Origin: Chloroflexota bacterium
GTDB taxonomy: Bacteria > Chloroflexota > Anaerolineae > Anaerolineales > Villigracilaceae
Assembly (NCBI GenBank): GCA_016235425.1
Contig: JACRLC010000013.1
Span: 1 to 49,588 of the forward strand
Length of the DNA stretch: 49,588 nucleotides
Direction of reading: 5' to 3'
The translations under genes and the position numbers were made by a program. Below are positions 23,382 through 31,498 of the stretch, in pieces; the first letter of the stretch is position 1, and each line of letters starts with the position of its first letter. Under the pieces are notes generated by a model, which saw only the letters and a program-made list of their open reading frames with translations, was not told where the DNA came from and made no database searches.

Positions 23382-24872
23382 TCAAATCTCCTGCTTTTTA
23401 TTCAACGGGACAATGACCTCAATTGTTGTCCCTGCCCCCGGCACAGACTTTAGGATGAAATCCCCGCCTACAGATTCGATCCGCTCGCGCATGCCCGCCA
23501 ATCCCCAACCGCGCGGCGCGGCAAAACGGCCGTCCGCGTCAAAACCCTGACCCTGGTCTGCCACCGTTAAATGAACATGGTCTCCCTCAAAGCATAACTC
23601 GAGGCTGGCATTGCGCGTCCCCGCGTGGCGGACTATATTCGCCAGGGCTTCCTGCGCCACGCGAAACAGGATTGTTTCCAATAAAGGATCGAGGCGGCGC
23701 ACGTCACCACCCACTTTGAACGCCACGTCAATTTTTTCCGCCGCGTGATACTGGCCCAGTAAATATCTCAAAGCGGCCACCAAACCCAAATCGTCGAGCT
23801 GGGCAGGCCTCAGGTCATGAACGAGGCGGTAAATCCCCTGCGAAATCTGGCGGCTGAGATTCTGCAAATGTTCCACTTTGACGGATGCAGTCTTATTTCT
23901 CTTCAACATGGATTGCAATGCCGCCAGTTCGAGCGAAAAGCCCGAAAGCACCTGTGAAGTCTCGTCGTGCAATTCGCGCGCAATGCGTGCGCGTTCCTCC
24001 TCCTGGGCATGGACGGTGTGTGTCAGGAGGTCGCGGCGGAGATTCTCCTGTTCCTGCAATGCTTCGAGGCGCATCTGTTGCGCCGCAAAAAGTTGTTTCT
24101 TTCGTTCCTTATCCATGACGAATGTGGCGCGCAGCAAACCGATCGTGATCAACACCGCCGTCAACGTGCGAACAATTTGAATGGGAAAACCTGTGAATTC
24201 CAGAAAAGCCTGTTCGTTGATGATTTGCGCCGGGAACATTTCCATCGGATGGACGACAAACTGCGTCAAGGCATAAATGCCGAATCCCAGGGCGGTGATG
24301 AAGAAATTGGAAGCCAGGGTATCGAGTTTCTCTCGATTCGCCTGGCGCGCCCTGGCGCGCAACGCAATCGCTGACAGTACTGAGGCCGGAACTGCCAGCA
24401 GGTAACGCGATAAGCCATCCAAAAATTCGAACCAGGAGATCGCAGAGACTCGATATGTAAGATATGCACTGATGAGGATCGCGCTCGAGTAAAACGAGAA
24501 ACTCATCAAATGGATTATACGCTTGCTGTCATAGCGCGGCGAGACGAGCCGGAGTAAATGGTAAGCAAACAACATCAACGAGGCAAAAGAAGATGCCAAT
24601 AAAACGAGCCGTACCCACGGAAGCCATGATGGTAAATAAGTGCCAAATGACCGCGCCTGGAGAAGATAGGATTCCATCCATTCATGCGTGCCATGGATCA
24701 ACCCAAACGCCGCAAGCGGACGCAGGACGCGCGCTTCCACAAGCGCCGGCGATCTGCCCGACTCCAAAGCCATGGCGATGCCCATGCCAAAGAAAGCAAG
24801 GCCGTATACAAAGAAGACGAAAAAAATCAATTGATCGAGCACTGGATTGCTCTCATTTTCATTGTACAACAA
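23382..24872 (-). CDS. NarX-type sensor histidine kinase with a multi-span sensor
   Basis: About 496 aa. The first 250 residues form about seven membrane spans with the motif FGLIHGTHEWMES near residue 55, shared with the kinase at 35987-37486. A coiled linker leads to a HisKA_3 dimerisation domain (His in ARIARELHDETSQ, about 300) and a HATPase with N-box EALANIVRHAG and GWGLAGM. It phosphorylates the regulator downstream. The listed start is TTG at 24872; alignment with the paralogue suggests a GTG at 24842 could be the true start. It is divergent from the 10-heme cytochrome gene and shares its regulatory region. Confidence 0.88.
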   Translation of the reverse strand: MLYNENESNPVLDQLIFFVFFVYGLAFFGMGIAMALESGRSPALVEARVLRPLAAFGLIHGTHEWMESYLLQARSFGTYLPSWLPWVRLVLLASSFASLMLFAYHLLRLVSPRYDSKRIIHLMSFSFYSSAILISAYLTYRVSAISWFEFLDGLSRYLLAVPASVLSAIALRARARQANREKLDTLASNFFITALGFGIYALTQFVVHPMEMFPAQIINEQAFLEFTGFPIQIVRTLTAVLITIGLLRATFVMDKERKKQLFAAQQMRLEALQEQENLRRDLLTHTVHAQEEERARIARELHDETSQVLSGFSLELAALQSMLKRNKTASVKVEHLQNLSRQISQGIYRLVHDLRPAQLDDLGLVAALRYLLGQYHAAEKIDVAFKVGGDVRRLDPLLETILFRVAQEALANIVRHAGTRNASLELCFEGDHVHLTVADQGQGFDADGRFAAPRGWGLAGMRERIESVGGDFILKSVPGAGTTIEVIVPLNKKQEI

Positions 24873-24911
24873 CGCCCAAGGGATATTGTATAGAAGACAT
24901 CACGTCCACTA

Positions 24912-24927
24912 TGTGACATTTATCACA
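24912..24927. promoter_or_regulatory. CRP/FNR-type operator 1
   Basis: TGTGACATTTATCACA is a perfect TGTGA-N6-TCACA palindrome. It lies about 52 bp upstream of the predicted start of the decaheme gene and also between that gene and the divergent kinase. Confidence 0.7.
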
Positions 24928-24936
24928 ATACGCCGG

Positions 24937-24965
24937 TTTACAGCCCCAATAATTCGGAGTATAAT
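24937..24965 (+). promoter_or_regulatory. Promoter of the decaheme cytochrome gene
   Basis: TTTACA (24937-24942), 17-nt spacer and TATAAT (24960-24965). The -10 box is in the centre of an 11-bp inverted repeat, AATAATTCGGA (24948-24958) and TCCGAATTATT (24967-24977), which looks like an operator covering the core promoter. Confidence 0.75.
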
Positions 24966-24976
24966 TTCCGAATTAT

Positions 24977-24992
24977 TGTGACTTATGTCACA
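24977..24992. promoter_or_regulatory. CRP/FNR-type operator 2
   Basis: TGTGACTTATGTCACA is a second perfect TGTGA-N6-TCACA palindrome, centred about 12 bp after the predicted start. A site there would normally repress. It shares one base with the -10 palindrome. Confidence 0.7.
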
Positions 24993-25157
24993 TACGTTCC
25001 AGCCTAAATTAACTTGCCTTTAATGTTGCATGAACGTAGAATTTGGGGGAAACTACCCAATATGGATCCTTGTCAATCCTTTATCAAAAGGAGGCATCTC
25101 GCTCACAAGTCATCCACCTCCACACTGTTTCAAATAGATGAAAGGAGAATGCTTAAT

Positions 25158-27353
25158 ATGTCGTTCAAGAAAATGCTTGTTTTGACTGGATTGCTGGTTA
25201 TCGCCGCGGTCGTTTTAGCCGCATGCGCTCAAGCAACCGGCACACCCGCCCCAACCGAAGTCCCCGCCCCTCCGGCCCCAGAGATGCCCTATCTCGAGGA
25301 GTGGCAAGGCTCCGGCCACAATGCTGTAGACACTGAGCCATTCCGGCACTGGGATGACGCTACCGAAAACCCCGATGGTGTCCCCGTTACCTGCGCCAAG
25401 TGTCATACCAGCCATGGTTATCAGGATTTCCTCGGTGTTGACGGCTCCGAAGCCCAAAAAGTGGATGCCGCCGTTCCCGCCGCTGAATCTCAGGGCATTC
25501 AGTGTGTGGCCTGCCATAACGCCGGTACCATCTCCAAGACCACGGTTGTCTTCCCCTCCGGCGTCGAGATCAAAGCCGGTGACGACGTTCGTTGTATGGA
25601 ATGCCATCAGGGACGTGAGTCCAAGGTCAGCGTGGATGAGTTCATTGCGAAATTTGGCGAGAACGTCGATCCCGATGCCGTTCCCGCTCCCGTCAAAGAC
25701 GATAAGGGCAACGATGTAAAACTCGGCTTCCGCAACGTTCATTACTTCGCCGCCGCGGCCACCCTATACGGTGGTCAGGCTCACGGTGGCTACGAATATG
25801 ATGGCAAAACCTACGACTCAAAGAACACGCACGTTGACGGTTATGCCACATGCACGGGTTGTCACAACCCGCACACTCTCCAGGTCAAAGTGGAACAATG
25901 CGCCCTTTGCCATGAAGGTGTAGCGACCGTTGAAGACCTCAAGAACATCCGCCAGGTCAGTTCCAACCCGGACTATGACGGCGACGGCGATAACACCGAA
26001 GGCATGTTCTATGAGATTCAGGGCTTACAGGAAGTCCTGCTGGCACAGATCACAACCTATGCCGCGGATACCGCCGGCGCTGAGATCAAATACAGCGCAG
26101 ATACCTACCCCTACTTCCTGGGCGCAGACGACAAGGCGTATCCGAACTGGACCCCGCGCCTGCTCAAGGCCGCCTACAACTACCAGGTATCCCTCAAGGA
26201 TCCCGGCGCGTTCGCCCACGGCAACAAGTACATCGTCCAACTGCTCTTCGACTCAATCGAGGATCTCGGCGGTGATGTCACCGGTTTGGCCCGCACCGAT
26301 GCCGGTCACTTCGCTGGCGATACCGAACCGTTCCGTCACTGGGACGAAGAGGACTACACCGTCTCGTTTGGCTGCGCAAAATGCCACTCCGCTGGCGGCC
26401 TGCCCACCTTCATCAAGGATGGCGGCACCATGGTTGTTACCTCCAGCGGCTCCACTACAGTCACTGGCCTCGGCCCAATGCCTGCCGGTAATGGCTTCAT
26501 GTGCTCCACCTGCCATAACGAAGAAGCCTGGCCCGAGCGCTATTCAGTCGCTTCGGTTGTCTTCCCCAGCGGCAAGGCCGTCAGCTTTGGCGGCAAGGAT
26601 GCCGACGGCAAATTCGTGGCTGACGATTCCAACCTCTGCATCGAATGCCACCAGGGACGCGAGTCCACCACCAGCGTTAACAACTCCCTCAAAGGCAAAG
26701 ACTTGGATGTCGTGGATGCCAAGATCAGCTTCAAGAACATCCATTACCTCAGCGCCGGCGCTACCCTCTTTGGCAACGATGCACAGGGCGCCTACCAGTA
26801 CGAAGGCAAGACCTACTTCGGCCAGAACATGCATGCAGAAGAAACCGGCAAGATGAATAAGTGCCAGGATTGCCATGATGTCCACGCTCTTGAACCGAAG
26901 GTTGAAGCCTGCGAGACCTGTCACGACACCACCGATCCCGAAGCCATCCGCGAAACCGATGTGGATTACGATGGCGATGGTGACGTGACCGAAGGTATTT
27001 CCGGTGAAGTTCAGACTCTGGCCGATGCTCTCTACGCTGAAATCCAGAAGTATGCCGAGACCACAGCAGCCACGCCATTGGTTTACGACTCACACAGCCA
27101 CCCGTACTTCTTTGTGGATGCCGATAAAGACGGCGTTGCCGACGAAAAAGACGGCGCGAAGGTTCGCTTTGCATCCTTCACGCCCCGCCTAGTCAAGGCC
27201 GCCTTCAACTATCAATATATCCAAAAGGATCCGGGCGCGTTCGTACACAATCCGAAATACGTCATTCAGTTCCTGATTGACTCGATTGAGGATCTCGGCG
27301 GCGATGTGACCAAGTACACCCGCCCCGAAGTGCCCGCTCCTCCGGCTCAGTAA
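25158..27353 (+). CDS. Decaheme c-type cytochrome lipoprotein, internally duplicated
   Basis: A 731-aa exported cytochrome. The lipoprotein signal ends in LAAC (Cys-22), so it is anchored to the outer face of the membrane. There are ten CxxCH haem sites: CAKCH, CVACH, CMECH, CTGCH, CALCH in the first half and CAKCH, CSTCH, CIECH, CQDCH, CETCH in the second. The halves align throughout (EPFRHWD at both starts, DSIEDLGGDVT at both ends), so the gene arose by duplication of a five-haem module. Each half has an acidic DYDGDGD loop that could bind calcium, and the second half has one more (DADKDGVADEKDG). The start with AAGGAG 10 nt upstream is preferred to ATGs further upstream. Electron transfer at the cell surface is the likely role; the partner is unknown. 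Confidence 0.9.
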   Translation: MSFKKMLVLTGLLVIAAVVLAACAQATGTPAPTEVPAPPAPEMPYLEEWQGSGHNAVDTEPFRHWDDATENPDGVPVTCAKCHTSHGYQDFLGVDGSEAQKVDAAVPAAESQGIQCVACHNAGTISKTTVVFPSGVEIKAGDDVRCMECHQGRESKVSVDEFIAKFGENVDPDAVPAPVKDDKGNDVKLGFRNVHYFAAAATLYGGQAHGGYEYDGKTYDSKNTHVDGYATCTGCHNPHTLQVKVEQCALCHEGVATVEDLKNIRQVSSNPDYDGDGDNTEGMFYEIQGLQEVLLAQITTYAADTAGAEIKYSADTYPYFLGADDKAYPNWTPRLLKAAYNYQVSLKDPGAFAHGNKYIVQLLFDSIEDLGGDVTGLARTDAGHFAGDTEPFRHWDEEDYTVSFGCAKCHSAGGLPTFIKDGGTMVVTSSGSTTVTGLGPMPAGNGFMCSTCHNEEAWPERYSVASVVFPSGKAVSFGGKDADGKFVADDSNLCIECHQGRESTTSVNNSLKGKDLDVVDAKISFKNIHYLSAGATLFGNDAQGAYQYEGKTYFGQNMHAEETGKMNKCQDCHDVHALEPKVEACETCHDTTDPEAIRETDVDYDGDGDVTEGISGEVQTLADALYAEIQKYAETTAATPLVYDSHSHPYFFVDADKDGVADEKDGAKVRFASFTPRLVKAAFNYQYIQKDPGAFVHNPKYVIQFLIDSIEDLGGDVTKYTRPEVPAPPAQ

Positions 27354-27379
27354 AATAATTTTTATCGGGGGCAACCAGT

Positions 27380-27412
27380 GATGGCGGACGCGATGCGTCC
27401 GCCATCTTTTTT
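27380..27412 (+). terminator. Rho-independent terminator after the decaheme gene
   Basis: A perfect 12-bp stem, GATGGCGGACGC and GCGTCCGCCATC, with a 3-nt loop and six T residues. Confidence 0.95.
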
Positions 27413-27421
27413 ATTCGCATA

Positions 27422-27451
27422 CATCACACCAAATTTGTGATGTTTAGCACT
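27422..27451. promoter_or_regulatory. Palindromic operator region before the 9-heme gene
   Basis: CATCACA (27422-27428) and TGTGATG (27436-27442) are inverted around 7 nt. The right half continues as TGTGATGTTTAGCACT, a weaker CRP/FNR-like site. It lies roughly 100 bp before the predicted transcript start. Confidence 0.5.
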
Positions 27452-27516
27452 ATGTTCACCAGTACAGCCCTCGTAAAATTGGGGCATCTGCCCCATGACA
27501 TCCTGGGCCGCTTGCG

Positions 27517-27539
27517 CCCAACTAATTTGGACACTATAA
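27517..27539 (+). promoter_or_regulatory. Probable promoter of the 9-heme gene
   Basis: TATAAT at 27534-27539, with a weak TTGCGC 17 nt upstream as the -35 box. The predicted start is near 27546, leaving a short leader with TAGGAG before the ATG. Confidence 0.55.
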
Positions 27540-27572
27540 TTCCGATTAACAGTTTAATATTAGGAGAACTGA

Positions 27573-28736
27573 ATGAGACAGCCCCCAAAATTGCTTCACC
27601 CGCCTCAGCGCTGGACCTTCAGCATGGTCATTGGAATTGGGCTTTTTCTTTTCACCCTGATCGCTCTCGTTTCCCCCGCCCAAGCCGCGCCCGCATACCA
27701 GGAAGACAAACCCTCAAATGATTTTTGCCTTGCCTGCCACCAGGAAAAGGGATTGGATAAATCCATCGGCAAAGAAACGCTTCCCGTTACCATCAACCCC
27801 ATCGAATTCGGTCTCTCCGTTCACGCAGAGGAAAATATCGCCTGCGTGGACTGCCACACGAACATCAGCGATTATCCCCACCCTGATGTAAAAGTCAAAA
27901 CCATTCGCGATTTTTCCCTGGAACTCTACACATCCTGTAAAGAATGCCACGAGGACCAGTACGAACTCACACAGGATAGCGTCCACCAGCGCGCCTTCGA
28001 TGAAGGCAACATCAACGCCGCCATCTGTACCGACTGCCACAACCCGCACACCCAAACCCGCCTGACCGGCCAGCAAAGCGGCGAGCTCACCCCAGCCGCG
28101 CGCCTTCACATCCCAGGCGCATGCGCGCAGTGTCATAGCACGGTTTACGATCAATACAAAGACAGCGTCCACGGCACAGCACTAACCGAAGAGAACAACG
28201 TGGACGTTCCCACCTGTATCGATTGTCACGGCGTCCACAACATCCAATCCCCCACCACAGTCACTTTCCGCAACAGCACACCAGGCCTGTGCGCCAAATG
28301 CCACACAGACCCGGATATCATGGACAAATACGGCATCTCCACCCACGTGCTGGATACGTACGTTGCAGACTTCCACGGTTCAACCGTAAAACTCTTTGAA
28401 GAACAATACCCCGATCAACCCACCAACAAACCGGTCTGCACCGACTGCCACGGCATTCACGACATCGTCAAAGTGAATGATCCCGAAGCGGGCATTGCCC
28501 TGCGCGAAAACCTGCTCGCCAAATGCCAGCGCTGTCACCCGGATGCCACCGCCAATTTCCCCGGCGCGTGGATGAGCCATTACGCCGCCAGCCCCACAGA
28601 AAATCCACTCGTCTACTACGTCAACCTCTTCTATAAATTCTTTATCCCGGCCGTACTCGGAGGCATGACATTGTTTGTCATCACAGATATTTACCGGCGT
28701 ATTGTGAACCGCCGAAAGGAAGGGAAACACAAATGA
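27573..28736 (+). CDS. Nine-heme membrane-anchored cytochrome c
   Basis: A 387-aa protein. The signal peptide (about 1-34, ending near AQAAPA) is followed by nine CxxCH motifs in order: CLACH, CVDCH, CKECH, CTDCH, CAQCH, CIDCH, CAKCH, CTDCH and CQRCH. Extra histidines (SVH, NPH, GVH, GIH) are placed as distal ligands, suggesting bis-His low-spin haems. A C-terminal span (FFIPAVLGGMTLFVITDIY) and a basic tail hold it in the membrane. TAGGAG precedes the ATG. The stop overlaps the cytochrome b start as ATGA, so the two products probably form one complex passing electrons between the quinone pool and the outside. Confidence 0.9.
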   Translation: MRQPPKLLHPPQRWTFSMVIGIGLFLFTLIALVSPAQAAPAYQEDKPSNDFCLACHQEKGLDKSIGKETLPVTINPIEFGLSVHAEENIACVDCHTNISDYPHPDVKVKTIRDFSLELYTSCKECHEDQYELTQDSVHQRAFDEGNINAAICTDCHNPHTQTRLTGQQSGELTPAARLHIPGACAQCHSTVYDQYKDSVHGTALTEENNVDVPTCIDCHGVHNIQSPTTVTFRNSTPGLCAKCHTDPDIMDKYGISTHVLDTYVADFHGSTVKLFEEQYPDQPTNKPVCTDCHGIHDIVKVNDPEAGIALRENLLAKCQRCHPDATANFPGAWMSHYAASPTENPLVYYVNLFYKFFIPAVLGGMTLFVITDIYRRIVNRRKEGKHK

Positions 28737-29644
28737 GCAGGCAGACCTCCAACTACGTCCGCTTCCCGCTTGCGCGCCGCATCGAGCACGTCAGCATGCT
28801 GCTCTCCTTCAGCATCCTCGGCCTCACCGGCTTGACACAAAAATTTCTGGATGCCGGCTTCTCCCTGTGGTTCATCAACCTGATCGGCGGCATCGAAAAC
28901 CTGCGCGCCATCCATCACACAGCCGCCATCGTTATGATGTTTGGCACAGCCTGGCACATTCTCGTCATGGGCTATCACGTTTTCGTCATGCGCTCGCGCA
29001 TGTCCATGCTTCCAACTTTGCAGGATGCCAGGGATGGCTGGCAGGCCCTCATGTACAACATCGGCTTCGCCAAGACCTATCCGCAAATGGGACGTTACAC
29101 CTTTGAAGAAAAGATGGAATACTGGGCATTTGTGTGGGGCGCCATCGTCATGGGCTTCACCGGCTTCATCATGTGGAATCCCATCACTGCCACCACACTT
29201 TTGCCCGGCGAATTCGTCCCCGCCGCAAAAGCCGCGCACGGCGGCGAAGCCGTGCTTGCCGTGCTCGCCATCATCATCTGGCACATGTACGGCGTACACA
29301 TCAAACGTTTCAACAAAGCCATGTGGACCGGCACACAAAGTGAAGAAGAGATGCTCCACGAACATCCCCTCGAACTCGCGGACATCAAAGCCGGCATCGC
29401 GGACCGCCGTCCCGACGCGGCCGCCATTCGCAAACGCATGAGGATTTACATCCCTCTCGCTTCCATCCTGACCGTTGGGATGCTGGCCGCTGTATACGGC
29501 TTTGTCAACACCGAAGAGACCGCCATTACCACCGTCCCCCCGCAAGATAGCCAGATCGTGGAGCCGTACGCCCCGCAGACTCCAACCCCAACCCCCGCTC
29601 CGAGCGGTTTCATTCCCTGGACGGATACCGACCCCGGCATTTAA
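28733..29644 (+). CDS. Cytochrome b subunit (formate dehydrogenase gamma/b561-like)
   Basis: A 303-aa membrane protein with four spans. Histidines fit b-haem ligation: RRIEHVSML near 19, IHHTAAIV near 63, TAWHILVMGYH near 77 and IIIWHMYGVHI near 190. This pattern is typical of di-haem cytochrome b subunits that link quinones to periplasmic or extracellular partners. The C-terminal tail (about 245-303) has another hydrophobic segment and a proline/threonine-rich end. The start overlaps the upstream 9-heme gene (ATGA), giving a two-gene quinone-to-multiheme unit. No catalytic oxidoreductase subunit is encoded beside it, so a formate dehydrogenase role is not supported. Confidence 0.85.
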   Translation: MSRQTSNYVRFPLARRIEHVSMLLSFSILGLTGLTQKFLDAGFSLWFINLIGGIENLRAIHHTAAIVMMFGTAWHILVMGYHVFVMRSRMSMLPTLQDARDGWQALMYNIGFAKTYPQMGRYTFEEKMEYWAFVWGAIVMGFTGFIMWNPITATTLLPGEFVPAAKAAHGGEAVLAVLAIIIWHMYGVHIKRFNKAMWTGTQSEEEMLHEHPLELADIKAGIADRRPDAAAIRKRMRIYIPLASILTVGMLAAVYGFVNTEETAITTVPPQDSQIVEPYAPQTPTPTPAPSGFIPWTDTDPGI

Positions 29645-29680
29645 GTGACGCACAAAGTCAACAAACTTTCAGTACGCCCT

Positions 29681-29699
29681 TAATGACAATTTATCATTA
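29681..29699. promoter_or_regulatory. Palindrome similar to the CRP/FNR-type sites
   Basis: TAATGA-CAATTTA-TCATTA has 6-bp inverted arms. The core TGACAATTTATCA differs from the operator at 24912 (TGACATTTATCA) by one inserted base. It is centred 30 nt before the start of the NapC-like gene. Confidence 0.45.
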
Positions 29700-29719
29700 T
29701 GACACTTGGAGGTGTCCGC

Positions 29720-31408
29720 ATGAAGTTTAGTGAACGGTTACAAAAATTCTTTTTTCCACCTGCCGGTTCGCCGCGTTGGATGTTCGTGGTTCCGTACGTT
29801 GTGCTTGGCGTATTGACCATAGCCCTGCTCTTCGGCGGCGTGCATGCCTGGGAATACACCAATTCCCCGGCGTTCTGCGGCACGACCTGCCATACCATGC
29901 CGCCCCAAAATGCGGCCTATGTCGAATCACCGCACTCGAATGTCACCTGTGAAGAATGCCATATCGGACGCGTATCCTTTACAAACCAACTCATGCGCAA
30001 AACGCAGGCATTTCATGAAATTTACTACATGACCTTCTCGCTTTACGAATACCCGATCCGCGCCAAGGCATTGCGCCCGGCAGTGGATACGTGCGAAAAA
30101 TGCCACCGCCCCGAAACGTTTTCAGACGACAGCCTGCGTAACATCAGTCACTTCGACAATGACGTGAATAATACCGCCACCACAACCTATCTCATCATGA
30201 AAACCGGCGGCGGCGCAAAACGCGAAGGCGGCGGGCGCGGCATCCACTGGCACATTGTTAATCCCGTGTACTATTATTCCGAAGATCCCCTCGGCCAGAA
30301 GATCCCGTATGTGCGCGTGATGAACGATGACGGCACGTTCACCGAATACACCGACATCGAATCAGGCTTCGACCCGGCAACAGTTGATGAAAGCCAGCTC
30401 AAGCCAATGGACTGCATTACCTGTCACAACCGCATCACCCACAACTTCATGCCCCCGGTGGAATCCGTTGACTTCGCCATGTCACGCGGATTGATCGATT
30501 CGTCCATCCCGCTCATTCACCAAAAAGCCGTGGCTGTGCTCTCCGCCGAATACGCCTCGCGGGATGAGGCTGTGGCGGCCATTGCACAGATCGAGAACGA
30601 TTACAAAAACAACCTCTTCGATTACTACAGCACGAACGGCGCAAAAATCCAGGGCGCGCTTACCGAGATTCAAGCCATCTATGATCGAACCGTTTTCCAG
30701 GACCAGGAAATTGACTGGACCACGTACCCCAACAACATCGGCCACATCAACTCGCCGGGTTGTTTCCGCTGTCACGATGGCAAGCACCTGGATGCCGAAC
30801 AACAAGCCGTGCGCCTTGAGTGCAACGTTTGCCACTCGGTTCCCGTCGTCAGCGGCACGGAGGATTTTGTCACCAATATCGAGATCAGCCACGGCCTCGA
30901 ACCGGAAACGCATTTCAACGCCAACTGGATCAGTATGCACAACCAGGCCGTTGACGTGACCTGCTCGAATTGCCACACCACCGAAGACATGGGCGGAACC
31001 AGCAACACATCCTTCTGCTCGAACAGCGCCTGCCACGGCACAGTGTTCACATTTGCAGGCTTTGACGCCCCCGCATTACGCGAGATCATCAAAGCGCAAC
31101 TGCCGCCGCTCGTGCTTGAAACGCCGCTCACGCCTCCAACCGGCACACCGACTTATGATAACTATATCGGTGCGCTCTTCACCGCCCGCTGTTCAGCCTG
31201 CCACGGAGAAGACCCATCCGCCGGACTGGTACTCACCACCTACCAGGATGCACTCAAGGGAAGTGAGAATGGTTCCGTGATAAACCCCGGCGACAGCGCC
31301 AACAGCCTCCTTGTTCAAGTCCAAAGCGAACGCCACTTCAAAAACTTCTCGGATGAAGAACTGAACTACATCATCCAATGGATTGACGCAGGCGCGCCGG
31401 AGAAATAG
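29720..31408 (+). CDS. NapC/NirT-like nine-heme cytochrome c with an extra C-terminal haem domain
   Basis: A 562-aa protein. An N-terminal membrane anchor (about 17-40) leads into the NapC/NrfH-type segment FCGTTCHTMPP and CEECHIGR. Nine haem sites are seen: a CX3CH site (CGTTCH), then CEECH, CEKCH, CITCH, CFRCH, CNVCH, CSNCH, a CX4CH site (CSNSACH) and CSACH in a C-terminal monohaem cytochrome c-like domain (about 475-560). NapC proteins take electrons from quinol; the fused tail suggests a built-in exit haem. GGAGGTG precedes the ATG at 29720. It ends just before the shared terminator. Confidence 0.88.
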   Translation: MKFSERLQKFFFPPAGSPRWMFVVPYVVLGVLTIALLFGGVHAWEYTNSPAFCGTTCHTMPPQNAAYVESPHSNVTCEECHIGRVSFTNQLMRKTQAFHEIYYMTFSLYEYPIRAKALRPAVDTCEKCHRPETFSDDSLRNISHFDNDVNNTATTTYLIMKTGGGAKREGGGRGIHWHIVNPVYYYSEDPLGQKIPYVRVMNDDGTFTEYTDIESGFDPATVDESQLKPMDCITCHNRITHNFMPPVESVDFAMSRGLIDSSIPLIHQKAVAVLSAEYASRDEAVAAIAQIENDYKNNLFDYYSTNGAKIQGALTEIQAIYDRTVFQDQEIDWTTYPNNIGHINSPGCFRCHDGKHLDAEQQAVRLECNVCHSVPVVSGTEDFVTNIEISHGLEPETHFNANWISMHNQAVDVTCSNCHTTEDMGGTSNTSFCSNSACHGTVFTFAGFDAPALREIIKAQLPPLVLETPLTPPTGTPTYDNYIGALFTARCSACHGEDPSAGLVLTTYQDALKGSENGSVINPGDSANSLLVQVQSERHFKNFSDEELNYIIQWIDAGAPEK

Positions 31409-31435
31409 CAATCAGCGATCAGTGAAACCAAACGC

Positions 31436-31469
31436 AAAAGAGCCGTTCTCCTTCGAGAGCGGCTCTTTT
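31436..31469. terminator. Bidirectional terminator between convergent respiratory genes
   Basis: AAAAGAGCCG with a TCTC extension pairs with GAGAGCGGCTCTTTT (one wobble, 4-nt loop). The run of A on one side and T on the other lets it serve the NapC-like gene and the NrfD gene on the opposite strand. Confidence 0.9.
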
Positions 31470-31498
31470 CCATTTCACGTGTTTACCCGTCTACTTCA

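Noticed and set aside
28733-29644. Formate dehydrogenase complex
   Set aside because: Only the cytochrome b type subunit is present; no molybdopterin or selenocysteine subunit is encoded nearby.
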